The position numbers and the translations under genes were made by a program. A stretch of 64,000 nt of DNA from Sphingorhabdus sp. YGSMI21 (GTDB lineage: Bacteria > Pseudomonadota > Alphaproteobacteria > Sphingomonadales > Sphingomonadaceae): positions 2,123,001 to 2,187,000 of the forward strand of contig NZ_CP022548.1 of assembly GCF_002776575.1 (NCBI RefSeq), in the 5' to 3' direction. Under the pieces are notes generated by a model that was given only the letters and a program-made list of their open reading frames with translations, was not told where the DNA came from and did not search any database. How positions within the stretch are numbered: position 1 is the stretch's first letter; each line of letters starts with the position of its first letter. Shown piece by piece: positions 8,437 to 17,405 of the stretch.

Positions 8437-8481
8437 GATAGTCTCCTTTGCTTGCTGGTGGTTGATGCTGTGGGGGCCCTT

Positions 8482-8967
8482 TCAAGACGGCGGCTTCCCG
8501 TCTTCTTCTCCCGGGTCCCAGTGGGAAGTGAAGGGCGCGCTGGTGATCAGTACCGTCAGGATGACGGCGGTGATGATCGCCGCCAGCCAGATTTCGCCGA
8601 AGCCGCAGATCAGGCCGATTGCGCCCGCCGCCCATATTGATGCGGCAGAGCCGGCACCCTGAACGAAGCTGCCCTCGCGAAACATCGCGCCGGCGCCGAG
8701 AAAACCGATGCCGGTGATCACGCCCTCGAACACACGGCTGGGGTCGATGTCGCTTTGTGGATCGCGGGTGGACTCAAGCAATTCCATCGCGCCAATCGCC
8801 AATGCGCAGGCGGCGATTGAGATGATCACGAAGGGCCGGAAGTCGATCGGCTTGCGGCGGATGAACCGCTCCAAGCCGATCAGGAAAGGGAGGAGGGTGG
8901 CTGCGCCAAGCCGCCACAGCGCTTCTGACCAGGCAATCGTATCGGGTCCGGCGAATATATCCGTCAT
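8482..8967 (-). CDS. MgtC/SapB family membrane protein
   Basis: 161 residues with four to five membrane helices. The MgtC signature is visible as ATLLPFLIGLERFIRRKP, FVIISIAACALAIG and GITGIGFLGAGAMFREGSFVQGAGSAASIWAAGAIGL. MgtC-like proteins help survival in low magnesium or acid by acting on the F-ATPase or on envelope homeostasis. The C-terminal cytoplasmic domain of pathogen MgtC is absent, as in most SapB-like members. The ATG at 8967 fits the usual N-terminus; the frame is open 78 bp further upstream. Confidence 0.85.
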   Translation of the reverse strand: MTDIFAGPDTIAWSEALWRLGAATLLPFLIGLERFIRRKPIDFRPFVIISIAACALAIGAMELLESTRDPQSDIDPSRVFEGVITGIGFLGAGAMFREGSFVQGAGSAASIWAAGAIGLICGFGEIWLAAIITAVILTVLITSAPFTSHWDPGEEDGKPPS

Positions 8968-9014
8968 GGCCAAAGAACGCGTAGGACAGGCATTTGTTGC
9001 AGGGGTGCCGCGAG

Positions 9015-9106
9015 AAAAAACAAGGGGCCGCCGAAGCCGGATCAAAGCGGGAATGTCCCCGGCTCAAAGGCCGGCGTCCGCTCTGTTCCGTTCTTCTGCG
9101 GCCCCT
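9015..9106 (-). terminator. Long-loop stem with U-run (terminator or structured RNA)
   Basis: On the minus strand the perfect 9-bp stem AGGGGCCGC / GCGGCCCCT closes a 66-base loop that holds a second hairpin (CCGGC-N6-GCCGG), and is followed by TTGTTTTTT. It stands after the PPOX-like gene and before the MgtC gene. It probably ends the PPOX-like transcript; the large inner structure also allows a small RNA. Confidence 0.5.
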
Positions 9107-9137
9107 GTGGACTGCATTCAGACGGCAGTGGTCGCGC

Positions 9138-9632
9138 CTAGAGCGGGACCCGGGCGTGGTCGCCCATTTCGTCGCCATCCATCGTCATGCCGGTCATCAT
9201 CTTGAACATGCCGACAACACCGGGATCGGCTTCCCAGATTTCCGCGTCGGCGAGGTCAAGCCGTAGCATCAGCAGGCTCGGGTCCTGCCGGCCTTGTTCG
9301 TACCAGGCCTCGACCGGCTTGCTCCAGTGCTTGTCGATGATCGCCGCGTCGGTCTCTTCGGTCAGATTGCCGGAGACGCAGGCGAAAAGATCATGGCCCT
9401 TGGAGACAAATTGCATCATCGCCGGACCGCCCTTGGCGAGCCGGTTGTCGCGCGCGGTGTAGAACCAGATCGCGCTGTTGGCGTCCTTGTCGAGCTGCGC
9501 GCGCATCGGGATGCTATGCTTGCTGTTATTGTCGAGCGCCATCATCACGAATGGGCTGTCGGCGATCGATTCCCAGAATTCGTCGCGGATCTCGTCGCGG
9601 TCGGTAGTATGGTCCATATCTTTGTTGCTCAT
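9138..9632 (-). CDS. Pyridoxamine 5'-phosphate oxidase-family general stress protein
   Basis: 164 residues, split-barrel flavin-binding fold of the general stress protein 26 type: FWESIADSPFVMMALDNN, SIPMRAQLDKDANSAIWFYT, NRLAKGGPAMMQF and the C-terminal DAEIWEADPGVVGMFKMMTG. Members bind FMN/FAD or F420 and are thought to serve in oxidative stress. A weaker EcfG-like element (GAAAC-N15-CGTT) lies upstream near 9664-9687 on the minus strand. It is transcribed away from metY. Confidence 0.85.
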   Translation of the reverse strand: MSNKDMDHTTDRDEIRDEFWESIADSPFVMMALDNNSKHSIPMRAQLDKDANSAIWFYTARDNRLAKGGPAMMQFVSKGHDLFACVSGNLTEETDAAIIDKHWSKPVEAWYEQGRQDPSLLMLRLDLADAEIWEADPGVVGMFKMMTGMTMDGDEMGDHARVPL

Positions 9633-9776
9633 GGTCAGTTTCCTTTATTCCGTTTCATCCAACCAACGCGCAGGACGGATAAAGTTTCAAAAAATTCGGG
9701 AAAATTCGGGCGGTATTGTGGTGTGGCGGTTCGGGCTACCCCGTGATTTGTACCGGATTCGTGCGCAAACACTGTC

Positions 9777-9796
9777 GCCCCAGCGCAGGCTGGGGC
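9777..9796. repeat. Short dispersed palindrome
   Basis: GCCCCAGCGCAGGCTGGGGC, a member of the REP-like family, sits about 30 bp before the metY promoter/leader element. Confidence 0.7.
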
Positions 9797-9825
9797 CCAA
9801 CCCGCGTCACCTCATCATAAGGCTG

Positions 9826-9886
9826 GTTGCGGCGCGGGCGCATTGATATTAGGCACGCGGCTTATTTCTTTGCACAAGGACGCATC
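9826..9886 (+). promoter_or_regulatory. metY promoter/leader element shared with aspC
   Basis: The 61 bp before the metY ATG align without gaps to the 61 bp before the aspC ATG (11491-11551). Both carry GTTGC, then TGATATTAGGCA, then TA-TTC-TTGC and AGGAC as ribosome binding site, at identical distances to the start codon. This looks like a duplicated or co-selected promoter plus leader. It does not match the SAM-II or SAM/SAH riboswitch patterns I know. Confidence 0.5.
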
Positions 9887-11176
9887 ATGACCGATCATCT
9901 GGAAACCCCGCACCTTGAAACCATGGCCGTCCACGCCGGCACCGAGCCCGATCCGACGACCAACGCGCGGATCACGCCGATCTACCAGACGGCCTCCTAT
10001 GTTTTCGATGATGTCGATCATGCCGCCGACCTGTTCAATCTCGATGCGTTCGGGAATATCTATACCCGCATCATGAACCCGACCAACGGCGCGCTGGAAG
10101 GCAAGATTGCGGCGATGGAGGGCGGCATCGGCGCGCTTGCGGTAGCTTCGGGCCATGCCGCGCAGATCATCGTCTTCCATGTGCTGATGGACCCCGGCGC
10201 GCATATTGTTGCAGCGAAGAAGCTGTACGGCGGCTCGCTCAACCAGCTGGCCCATTCGGTCAAGAAGTTCGGCTGGAACGTCACCTTCGTCGACGCCGAC
10301 AATATGGACGAGGTCAGGGGCGCTATCACCGATGACACGCGCTGCGTCTTTATCGAAAGTCTCGCCAATCCCGGCGGTGTGGTGCAGGATATCGAGGCGA
10401 TTGCCGATATCGCCCACGAAGCCGGCATCCCGCTGGTTGTCGACAATACGATGGCTTCACCGATGCTCTGCCGTCCGATCGAGCATGGCGCGGATATTGT
10501 TGTCGAAAGCGGCACCAAATTTCTCGGCGGCCATGGCAACAGCGTCGCCGGCCTGATCATCGACAGCGGCAAGTTCGACTGGACCAAGAGCGAGAAATTC
10601 GCCTTCCTCAACCAGCCCAATCCGTCTTATCACGGCAAGGTCTTCACCGACGCCTTCGGCCCGATGGCCTTCATTCTCGCGGCGCGTGCCTTGTCGCTGC
10701 GCGATCTGGGGCCGGCGCTGGCCCCGCAGAACGCTTTCTACATATTGACCGGCATGGAAACGCTGGCGCTACGCATGGAGCGGCATTGCGAAAATGCCCT
10801 GAAAATGGCCGAGTGGCTGCAAAGCCGCGACGAGGTCAGCTGGGTGTCCTATGCTGGCCTGCCCGACAATGAATATCACGCGCTGGCGCAGAAATATCTC
10901 GGCGGCAAGGGCGGCGCGGTGTTCACCTTTGGCCTGAAGGGTGGCTATGAAGCGGGCACGAAACTGGTGTCGGCGGTCAAGCTGTTCAGCCATCTCGCCA
11001 ATATCGGCGATACAAGATCGCTGATCATCCACCCCGCCTCGACCACCCACAGCCAGTTGTCGGGAGACGAGCTGGTTGCCGCAGGCGCCGGGCCGGACGT
11101 GGTGCGCATTTCCGTCGGCATCGAGCATATCGACGATATTATCGCCGACATGCAACAAGCGCTGGAGTCGCTCTGA
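9887..11176 (+). CDS. metY: O-acetylhomoserine / O-succinylhomoserine sulfhydrylase
   Basis: 429 residues, Cys/Met metabolism PLP enzyme. Visible marks: TMAVHAGTEPDPTTNARITPIYQTASYVFDD, YTRIMNPTNGALEGKIAAMEGG, VDNTMASPMLCRP and the PLP lysine in VVESGTKFLGGHGNSVAG. The long loop FAFLNQPNPSYHGKVF and the overall length favour MetY, which makes homocysteine from O-acetylhomoserine and sulfide, over cystathionine enzymes. The ATG at 9887 has AAGGA upstream. The stop overlaps the phnA-like start by one base (TGATG), so the two genes are coupled. Confidence 0.9.
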   Translation: MTDHLETPHLETMAVHAGTEPDPTTNARITPIYQTASYVFDDVDHAADLFNLDAFGNIYTRIMNPTNGALEGKIAAMEGGIGALAVASGHAAQIIVFHVLMDPGAHIVAAKKLYGGSLNQLAHSVKKFGWNVTFVDADNMDEVRGAITDDTRCVFIESLANPGGVVQDIEAIADIAHEAGIPLVVDNTMASPMLCRPIEHGADIVVESGTKFLGGHGNSVAGLIIDSGKFDWTKSEKFAFLNQPNPSYHGKVFTDAFGPMAFILAARALSLRDLGPALAPQNAFYILTGMETLALRMERHCENALKMAEWLQSRDEVSWVSYAGLPDNEYHALAQKYLGGKGGAVFTFGLKGGYEAGTKLVSAVKLFSHLANIGDTRSLIIHPASTTHSQLSGDELVAAGAGPDVVRISVGIEHIDDIIADMQQALESL

Positions 11177-11478
11177 TGAGCGATGCAGCAGGCGATTATG
11201 TTTATGACGAAGAGACCGGCGAATGGTTGAGCCCCGAAGATGCCGCGGCCAAGTCAGCGGGTCCGGAAGTTGTTGATGCAGTCGGCAATGTCCTGGCCGA
11301 TGGCGATGCCGTCACCCTGATCAAGGATCTCAAGGTCAAGGGCGCGGGACAGACGCTGAAACGCGGGACTCTGATCAAGTCGATCCGCCTGACCGGCGAC
11401 GCGCAGGAGATTGATTGCCGCCACGAAGGCATCAAGGGTCTCGTCCTGCGAGCAGAATTTGTGAAAAAACGCAGCTGA
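11176..11478 (+). CDS. PhnA-domain protein (YjdM-like, zinc ribbon degenerate)
   Basis: 100 residues. The C-terminal PhnA domain is clear: VVDAVGNVLADGDAVTLIKDLKVKGAGQTLKRGTLIKSIRLTGD, ending in GLVLRAEFVKK. The N-terminal zinc ribbon of E. coli PhnA is replaced by YVYDEETGEWLSPEDAA without cysteines. Despite the old name, the family is not proven to act on phosphonates. It is translationally coupled to metY. Function unknown. Confidence 0.8.
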   Translation: MSDAAGDYVYDEETGEWLSPEDAAAKSAGPEVVDAVGNVLADGDAVTLIKDLKVKGAGQTLKRGTLIKSIRLTGDAQEIDCRHEGIKGLVLRAEFVKKRS

Positions 11479-11490
11479 CCCATTCTCCCT

Positions 11491-12754
<1,264 letters not shown>

Positions 12755-12755
12755 G

Positions 12756-12963
12756 CCTCAAGCGCCGGGCGGGCGCATACGCGCCCTTGGCTTTCCTCGC
12801 ATACGCTCGGGCGCGCGGTCGCGCTTGCCTCCGCTTCGCGTCGGTTCGGCGCTCCCAATCGTGGTTAGTTTCTCACCGAGCGCAGCGAGGCAAGGCCGAC
12901 CGGCCGCCGCGCCTTATTGGCGCGAAAGCCAAGGGCGCGTATGCGCCCGCCCGGCGTTTGAGG
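12756..12963. repeat. 208-bp hairpin element with 40-bp arms
   Basis: Two 40-bp arms (12756-12795 and 12924-12963) are inverted copies with one mismatch. Each arm holds its own palindrome GGGCGCATACGCGCCC. The 128-bp loop has further CTTGCCT/AGGCAAG and GC-rich inverted pairs. It begins one base after the aspC stop codon, so its transcript would be a very stable terminator-like structure. It resembles a miniature inverted-repeat element. An open frame across it is an artefact of the GC-rich repeat. Confidence 0.8.
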
Positions 12964-13120
12964 TTCGACAATAGCGCCATCCCGATAGAAAATCTTCTGG
13001 CGGACAAACTGAATATGACCATGTGATCAGGTTCACAGGGGCGACAGGAATATTATATTAATTGCTGTAACCGACAGGCGGGACGACTCGAACCAGCGGA
13101 TGACCCCCAAGGAACCGACG

Positions 13121-13279
13121 ATGATGAAATTATTCAAATCCGATTTGACCTACAGCCTCGGCGGCGGCTTTATCGCCGGCGCGCTGATGCTGTTCTTCAT
13201 GCAGCCCGCAGAGCAGCCCGCCGACCTCGGCGAGAATCTGTCGACCACCGTCAGCGCGGCTTCCCAGCTGCTGGGCTGA
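13121..13279 (+). CDS. Small membrane protein coupled to msrA
   Basis: 52 residues (MMKLFKSDLTYSLGGGFIAG...): one likely membrane helix (GGGFIAGALMLFFM), then a short polar tail. The start has AAGGAACC upstream. Its TGA overlaps the msrA ATG by one base, so it is very likely translated together with msrA. No family recognised. Confidence 0.6.
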   Translation: MMKLFKSDLTYSLGGGFIAGALMLFFMQPAEQPADLGENLSTTVSAASQLLG

Positions 13280-14022
13280 TGCCTGTCGGCCCCTATCTTT
13301 CCCGGACGATCATGTTTGGCGTCAGCATCGCCTGTTTCGGTGCGATGTGGGCCGGTGTGCAGACCGCGCTGCCAGCCGGCCAGTCCTCCTCGCCCAGGCT
13401 GATTGCGGAGGCCCATGCCGCCGAGAAAGCCACGATCATCCCGATGCCGCGTGTCGACGCTGCCGAAACCGGCAAGCGCGCCGTGGCGATTTTCGCCGGC
13501 GGCTGCTTTTGGGGCGTCGAGGGCGTGTTCGAACATACCAAAGGCGTGATCAGCGCCTCGTCCGGCTATCATGGCGGCAGCAAGCGCAGCGCCTCCTACA
13601 AGCTGGTCAGCGCAGGGCTGAGCAATCACGCCGAAGCGGTGCGGGTGGTCTATGATCCGAGCAAGATCAGCTATGGCAAGCTGATGCAGATATACTTCTC
13701 GGTCGTCGCCGATCCGACCATGCTCAACGCCCAGGGCCCCGATCGCGGCAAACATTATCGCAGCGCGCTGGTGCCGGTGAACGCCGGCCAGGCGAAAGCG
13801 GCCCGCGCCTATATCGCGCAGCTGGAGAAGGGGCGCTACTGGAAGCGGCCGATCGTGACGAAAATCGAGGCCTATAAGGCCTTTTATCCGGCCGAGGCCT
13901 ATCATCAGGACTTCATGCAGAAAAATCCGCGCCAGGCCTATATCGTGCGCTGGGACAAGCCCAAGCTGGCCAATCTGAAACGGCATTTCCCGGCGCAATA
14001 TCGCGCGAAGCCGGTCAGCTAG
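13279..14022 (+). CDS. msrA: Peptide-methionine (S)-S-oxide reductase MsrA, exported form
   Basis: 247 residues. An N-terminal hydrophobic segment (TIMFGVSIACFGAMWAGV) suggests export or membrane anchoring. The catalytic domain has FAGGCFWGVEGVFEHTKGV with the reactive cysteine, SGYHGGSKRSASYKLVSAGLSNHAEAVRVVYDP and AYHQDFMQKNP. It reduces methionine-S-sulfoxide in damaged proteins; placed outside the cytoplasm it would repair envelope proteins. The usual NDQGTQYRS loop reads NAQGPDRGKHYRS here. A small membrane protein gene just upstream is coupled to it. Confidence 0.9.
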   Translation: MPVGPYLSRTIMFGVSIACFGAMWAGVQTALPAGQSSSPRLIAEAHAAEKATIIPMPRVDAAETGKRAVAIFAGGCFWGVEGVFEHTKGVISASSGYHGGSKRSASYKLVSAGLSNHAEAVRVVYDPSKISYGKLMQIYFSVVADPTMLNAQGPDRGKHYRSALVPVNAGQAKAARAYIAQLEKGRYWKRPIVTKIEAYKAFYPAEAYHQDFMQKNPRQAYIVRWDKPKLANLKRHFPAQYRAKPVS

Positions 14023-14076
14023 AAAAATCTCCCGGATTTAATAAGCCGTTAGCTGTCACCTGCTAGACAGATGCGC

Positions 14077-14169
14077 ATGGTAAATCAGGAATTTGAAATA
14101 ATACTCGCCTTTGCTGCCATTGCGGTAGGCATTGGCATGCTGTGGATGGCGCGCAGCCAGGCCGATTGA
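14077..14169 (+). CDS. Possible 30-residue membrane microprotein
   Basis: MVNQEFEIILAFAAIAVGIGMLWMARSQAD is cut here into MVNQEFEII, then one helix AFAAIAVGIGMLWMA and a short basic tail. A second in-frame ATG lies 6 bp upstream. A small hairpin (CTGTC/GACAG) is just before the start, and no clear ribosome binding site is seen, so coding is uncertain. It lies between msrA and the infC terminator. Confidence 0.3.
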   Translation: MVNQEFEIILAFAAIAVGIGMLWMARSQAD

Positions 14170-14200
14170 TCGGGCCGACCCGTCGCCAGCGGCGCAGGTC

Positions 14201-14228
14201 AAAAAAAGGCCCCCGTCTCCGGGGGCCT
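14201..14228 (-). terminator. Rho-independent terminator of thrS-infC
   Basis: On the minus strand AGGCCCCCGGAGACGGGGGCC forms a strong stem (GGCCCCCG/CGGGGGCC, tetraloop) followed by seven T residues, directly after the infC stop codon. Confidence 0.9.
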
Positions 14229-14234
14229 GTAAAA

Positions 14235-14774
14235 TCATTTAGGGCTGAGCACCATCAGCATCTGCCGGCCTTCCAGTTTCGGATAGGCTTCGACCTTTGC
14301 GGTTTCCTTCATGTCGTTCTGCACCCGGACGAGCAATGCCATGCCGAGCTGCTGGTGCGACATTTCGCGACCGCGGAAGCGAAGGGTCACTTTGACCTTG
14401 TCGCCATTGTCGATGAATTTGTTCACGTTGCGCATTTTGACGTCATAATCATGATCGTCGATATTCGGACGCATCTTGATTTCCTTGACGTCCTGAACCT
14501 TCTGCGTCTTGCGCGCGGCATTGGCCTTTTTCTGGGCCTCATATTTGAATTTGCCGACGTCGAGAAATTTTGCAACCGGTGGCTGCGCATTGGGAGAGAC
14601 CTCTACAAGGTCGAGTCCAACATCTGCTGCTCGCTCGATCGCTTCGCGCGTATTCATCACGCCAAGGTTCTCGCCCTTGTCGTCGATGACCCTGACGGTG
14701 TCGGAATTGATCAGATCGTTGAAGCGCGGACCGCCTTTTACGGGCGGCGTGGGGCGGCGAGGGGGTGCAGCTAT
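14235..14774 (-). CDS. infC: Translation initiation factor IF-3, likely AUA start
   Basis: 179 residues if read from an ATA at 14774. The N-terminal segment [21 protein letters not shown] is the standard IF-3 start, followed by the N-domain ([21 protein letters not shown]), the basic linker and the C-domain ([20 protein letters not shown] and [16 protein letters not shown]). No ATG, GTG or TTG lies in frame between the upstream stop and this segment. AGGAGT stands 7 bases before the ATA. Rare start codons are the known device by which IF-3 limits its own synthesis (AUU in E. coli). It sits downstream of thrS as in E. coli. Confidence 0.9.
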   Translation of the reverse strand: MAAPPRRPTPPVKGGPRFNDLINSDTVRVIDDKGENLGVMNTREAIERAADVGLDLVEVSPNAQPPVAKFLDVGKFKYEAQKKANAARKTQKVQDVKEIKMRPNIDDHDYDVKMRNVNKFIDNGDKVKVTLRFRGREMSHQQLGMALLVRVQNDMKETAKVEAYPKLEGRQMLMVLSPK

Positions 14775-14910
14775 GTTAAATACTCCTGAGTGGTTGTCTA
14801 TCGTGGCTCATTAGCCGCAAAGCTTGCCGGAATAAAGCCTTGTTGATGGCGAAAGAGTCATTAGCCATGAAAGCCGTTGTTTCGATGCAACAGCTTCCAC
14901 GACCATATCG

Positions 14911-16917
14911 TTATTGCGCTGCTGATTTCAAGTCCGGTGGCAGCGCCTCTTCCTTGAGCATGGCGACGACTTCATCCAGCGTCAGAAACTCCTGTTCCTT
15001 CTGGCCGAGGCGACGCAGGGCAACCTTGCCTTCTTCCGCTTCGCGCATGCCAACTACCAGAATATTGGGCACTTTTCCGACTGAATGCTCGCGCACCTTA
15101 TAGTTGATCTTTTCGTTGCGCAGATCGGCCTCGACCCGGATGCCGGCGGCTTTCAGCTTTTCCGTAACCTGCTCGGCATAAGGATTGGCGTCGGTCACGA
15201 TGGTCGCGACAACCGCCTGGGTCGGTGCCAGCCACAGCGGCAGCTTGCCGGCATAATGTTCGATCAATATGCCGATAAACCGTTCGAAGGAACCGAGAAT
15301 CGCGCGGTGAAGCATGATTGGCTGGTGCCGTTCGCCATCCTCGCCGACATAGGTCGCATCGAGCCGCTCAGGCAGCACCGTGTCGGTCTGGATCGTGCCG
15401 ACCTGCCAGGTCCGGCCAATCGCGTCGGTCAGATGGAATTCCAGCTTGGGCGCGTAGAAAGCGCCTTCGCCCGGCAATTCTTCCCAGCCATATTCCTCGC
15501 TATTGCGACCGGTTGCGATGACAGCGTCGCGCAATGACTGTTCGGACCAGTCCCACATTTCGTCGCTGCCGATGCGTTTCTCGGGCCGCAGCGCCAGCTT
15601 GATCGCGTAATTTTCAAAGCCGAGATCGCGGTAGCAGCGGTCCAGCATGTCGCAGAACAGGCCGACTTCCTCGATCAGCTGTTCCTTGGTGCAGAAGATA
15701 TGCGCGTCGTCCTGGGTGAACTGGCGCACCCGCATCAGTCCGTGCAGCGCGCCATGCGGCTCGTTGCGGTGGCAACAGCCGAATTCGGCCATGCGGATCG
15801 GCAGGTCACGATAGCTCTTGATGCCCTGACGAAAGACCAGCACATGGGCCGGGCAGTTCATCGGCTTGATCGCCATCATGTCGGCGGTGCCGGTGATGAC
15901 CGGGCCGTCGCTCTCGGCATCGGGAACCTCGTCGGGCACGGCGAACATATTCTCGCTATATTTGCCCCAGTGGCCGGATTGTTCCCACTGCCGCACGTCC
16001 ATCAGCTGCGGCGTCTTGACCTCTTCATAGCCGGCCTCGATCTGGCGGCGGCGCATATATTGCTCAAGCGCCTGCCAGATCACATAGCCCTTCGGGTGCC
16101 AGAAGATGCTGCCCTGTGCTTCGGACTGGATATGGTACAAATCCATTTCCTGACCGAGTTTACGGTGGTCGCGCTTGGCCGCTTCTTCCAGCCGCAGCAG
16201 ATGCGCGGCGAGCTGCTTCTTGTTGAGCCAGCCGGTGCCGTAGATGCGCGACAGTTGCGGATTGCGCTGGTCGCCGCGCCAATAGGCACCGGAAACGCGC
16301 ATCAATTTGAACGCTTTCGGATCGAGCTTGCCAGTCGAGGCCAGATGCGGCCCGCGGCACATGTCCATCCAGTCGTCTCCGGACCAGTAAACCGTGATCT
16401 CGTCGCCCTCGGGCAGTTCGGCGGCCCATTCGGCCTTGAACGTCTCGCCGTCTTCCTGCCAGCGTGCGATCAGGGCGTCGCGCTCCCATACCTCGCGGCG
16501 CAGCGGTTTGTCGGCGGCGATGATCCGCTTCATTTCCTCTTCGATTCTGGGCAGATCCTCGTCGGTGAACGGATCACCAGCAGGGGCGAAGTCGTAATAG
16601 AAGCCGTCGTCGGTCGACGGACCAAAGGTGATCTGCGTGCCGGGGAAGAGGTTCTGCACCGCCTCTGCCAGCACATGGGCATAGTCATGCCGCGCCAGTT
16701 CCAGCGCGTCTTCCTCGTCGCGCGAAGTGACCAGCGCAAGCTCGGTATCTTCCTCGAGGGGCCGCATGATATCGCGCAGCTCGCCGTCAATCTTTGCTGC
16801 GAGCGCAGCTTTGGCAAGGCCCGGCCCGATGTCGGCGGCAATCTGTGCGGGGGTCGTGCCCTTGGCCACTTCACGCGCACTGCCGTCGGGAAGGGTGATT
16901 TTGATCTGGTCGGTCAT
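14911..16917 (-). CDS. thrS: Threonyl-tRNA synthetase
   Basis: 668 residues with the full bacterial ThrRS layout: TGS domain ([23 protein letters not shown]), second additional domain with the editing site ([17 protein letters not shown]), class II core with motif 2 ([15 protein letters not shown]) and motif 3 ([22 protein letters not shown]), and anticodon-binding domain ([18 protein letters not shown]). It charges tRNA-Thr. It is followed by infC after 136 bp. Its 5' leader carries a Thr-rich peptide and alternative hairpins, so expression is probably tuned by charged tRNA-Thr. Confidence 0.97.
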   Translation of the reverse strand: MTDQIKITLPDGSAREVAKGTTPAQIAADIGPGLAKAALAAKIDGELRDIMRPLEEDTELALVTSRDEEDALELARHDYAHVLAEAVQNLFPGTQITFGPSTDDGFYYDFAPAGDPFTDEDLPRIEEEMKRIIAADKPLRREVWERDALIARWQEDGETFKAEWAAELPEGDEITVYWSGDDWMDMCRGPHLASTGKLDPKAFKLMRVSGAYWRGDQRNPQLSRIYGTGWLNKKQLAAHLLRLEEAAKRDHRKLGQEMDLYHIQSEAQGSIFWHPKGYVIWQALEQYMRRRQIEAGYEEVKTPQLMDVRQWEQSGHWGKYSENMFAVPDEVPDAESDGPVITGTADMMAIKPMNCPAHVLVFRQGIKSYRDLPIRMAEFGCCHRNEPHGALHGLMRVRQFTQDDAHIFCTKEQLIEEVGLFCDMLDRCYRDLGFENYAIKLALRPEKRIGSDEMWDWSEQSLRDAVIATGRNSEEYGWEELPGEGAFYAPKLEFHLTDAIGRTWQVGTIQTDTVLPERLDATYVGEDGERHQPIMLHRAILGSFERFIGILIEHYAGKLPLWLAPTQAVVATIVTDANPYAEQVTEKLKAAGIRVEADLRNEKINYKVREHSVGKVPNILVVGMREAEEGKVALRRLGQKEQEFLTLDEVVAMLKEEALPPDLKSAAQ

Positions 16918-17049
16918 CGCAATATCTCAATATTCATCGTGAAGCGCCATGGCATAGAAAACGGCGCGCCGAAAGATGGTGTCTGTTGTTTTATCCGCGA
17001 TTTCAGGAAGAGACACCGTCCACCCGAAACCGGGTGGCGGTGGATGCGA
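16918..17049 (-). promoter_or_regulatory. Candidate attenuator between Thr leader peptide and thrS
   Basis: In the minus-strand transcript the region after the leader peptide can fold in competing ways. One stem is CCACCCG-GTTT-CGGGTGG. A second pairs GGTGTCT with AGACACC 32 bases downstream and shares its 5' edge with the first. GATGGT within the leader end can pair with ACCATC just after that, and GGATG with CATCC. A CGGCGCGCCG palindrome followed by TTTTCT may be the terminator. This overlap of stems is what ribosome-controlled attenuation needs. Structure is inferred by eye. Confidence 0.5.
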
Positions 17050-17121
17050 TCAGGCCGCGACCATCCGTCCCCCGGAATGGGAGGTGATAGTGTTGGTGGT
17101 TGTGATCGTTATCGGAACCAT
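17050..17121 (-). CDS. Threonine-rich leader peptide of thrS (thrL-like)
   Basis: A 23-codon frame reading MVPITITTTNTITSHSGG then RMVAA. Six of the nine residues from position 5 to 13 are Thr (codons ACG, ACA, ACC, ACC, ACT, ACC), with three Ile, closely like the ThrL leader peptide of enteric bacteria. Rare codons such as ATA, ACA and ACT argue for selection on stalling. No ribosome binding site is visible, but a promoter places the transcript start on the ATG, so translation may be leaderless. It ends 132 bp before thrS. Confidence 0.65.
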   Translation of the reverse strand: MVPITITTTNTITSHSGGRMVAA

Positions 17122-17127
17122 GCCGCT

Positions 17128-17156
17128 GATCTAGCGCCGGCAGGCCGGAAAATCAA
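17128..17156 (-). promoter_or_regulatory. Promoter candidate for the thrS leader
   Basis: On the minus strand TTGATT (17151-17156) and TAGATC (17128-17133) are 17 bp apart. Six bases separate the -10 box from the ATG of the leader peptide, which places the expected transcript start at or next to that ATG. Confidence 0.4.
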
Positions 17157-17209
17157 CAATCATCGGGAATAGGGTGACAGGAACGTCGACCGAAATATCA
17201 ATCTTCATG

Positions 17210-17282
17210 GACATTATGTCATGGAAACTTGACATATCGAAGCGAATCGGTCATTTAGGTCAAGGAAACATGACATAATGTC
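17210..17282. promoter_or_regulatory. Twin GACATNATGTC operators upstream of the XRE operon
   Basis: Two 24-bp arms (17210-17233 and 17259-17282) are inverted copies with three mismatches around a 25-bp spacer that includes a TTGACA box. Each arm contains a perfect 11-bp palindrome, GACATTATGTC and GACATAATGTC. They lie just before the small operon ending in an XRE regulator and are probably its autoregulatory binding sites. Confidence 0.65.
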
Positions 17283-17303
17283 TATGGAACTTGATGGAGG
17301 CTG

Positions 17304-17405
17304 ATGATGAGAATGAAAAAATGCCAAGGACGCGCGATGACCCCGAACGAAAATATCGCGATGTGGGCGGCGCTGGTGATCCTGTTTTTGGGCGCGATGG
17401 GATGA
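17304..17405 (+). CDS. Small single-helix membrane protein, first gene of XRE operon
   Basis: 33 residues with one membrane helix (IAMWAALVILFLGAMG) after a basic N-terminus. GGAGG stands 6 bases before the second ATG (17307). High GC at third codon positions supports this frame over the competing frame of the next gene's possible N-terminal extension. Its stop overlaps the next start as ATGA. No family recognised. Confidence 0.5.
   Translation: MMRMKKCQGRAMTPNENIAMWAALVILFLGAMG

Noticed and set aside
9803..9886. SAM-II or SAM/SAH riboswitch before metY
   Set aside because: The leader does not show the conserved core or pseudoknot of these classes; the likeness to the aspC leader argues for another element.
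12787..13026. Open frame across the hairpin element after aspC
   Set aside because: It follows from the GC-rich inverted repeat and codes for no recognisable protein.
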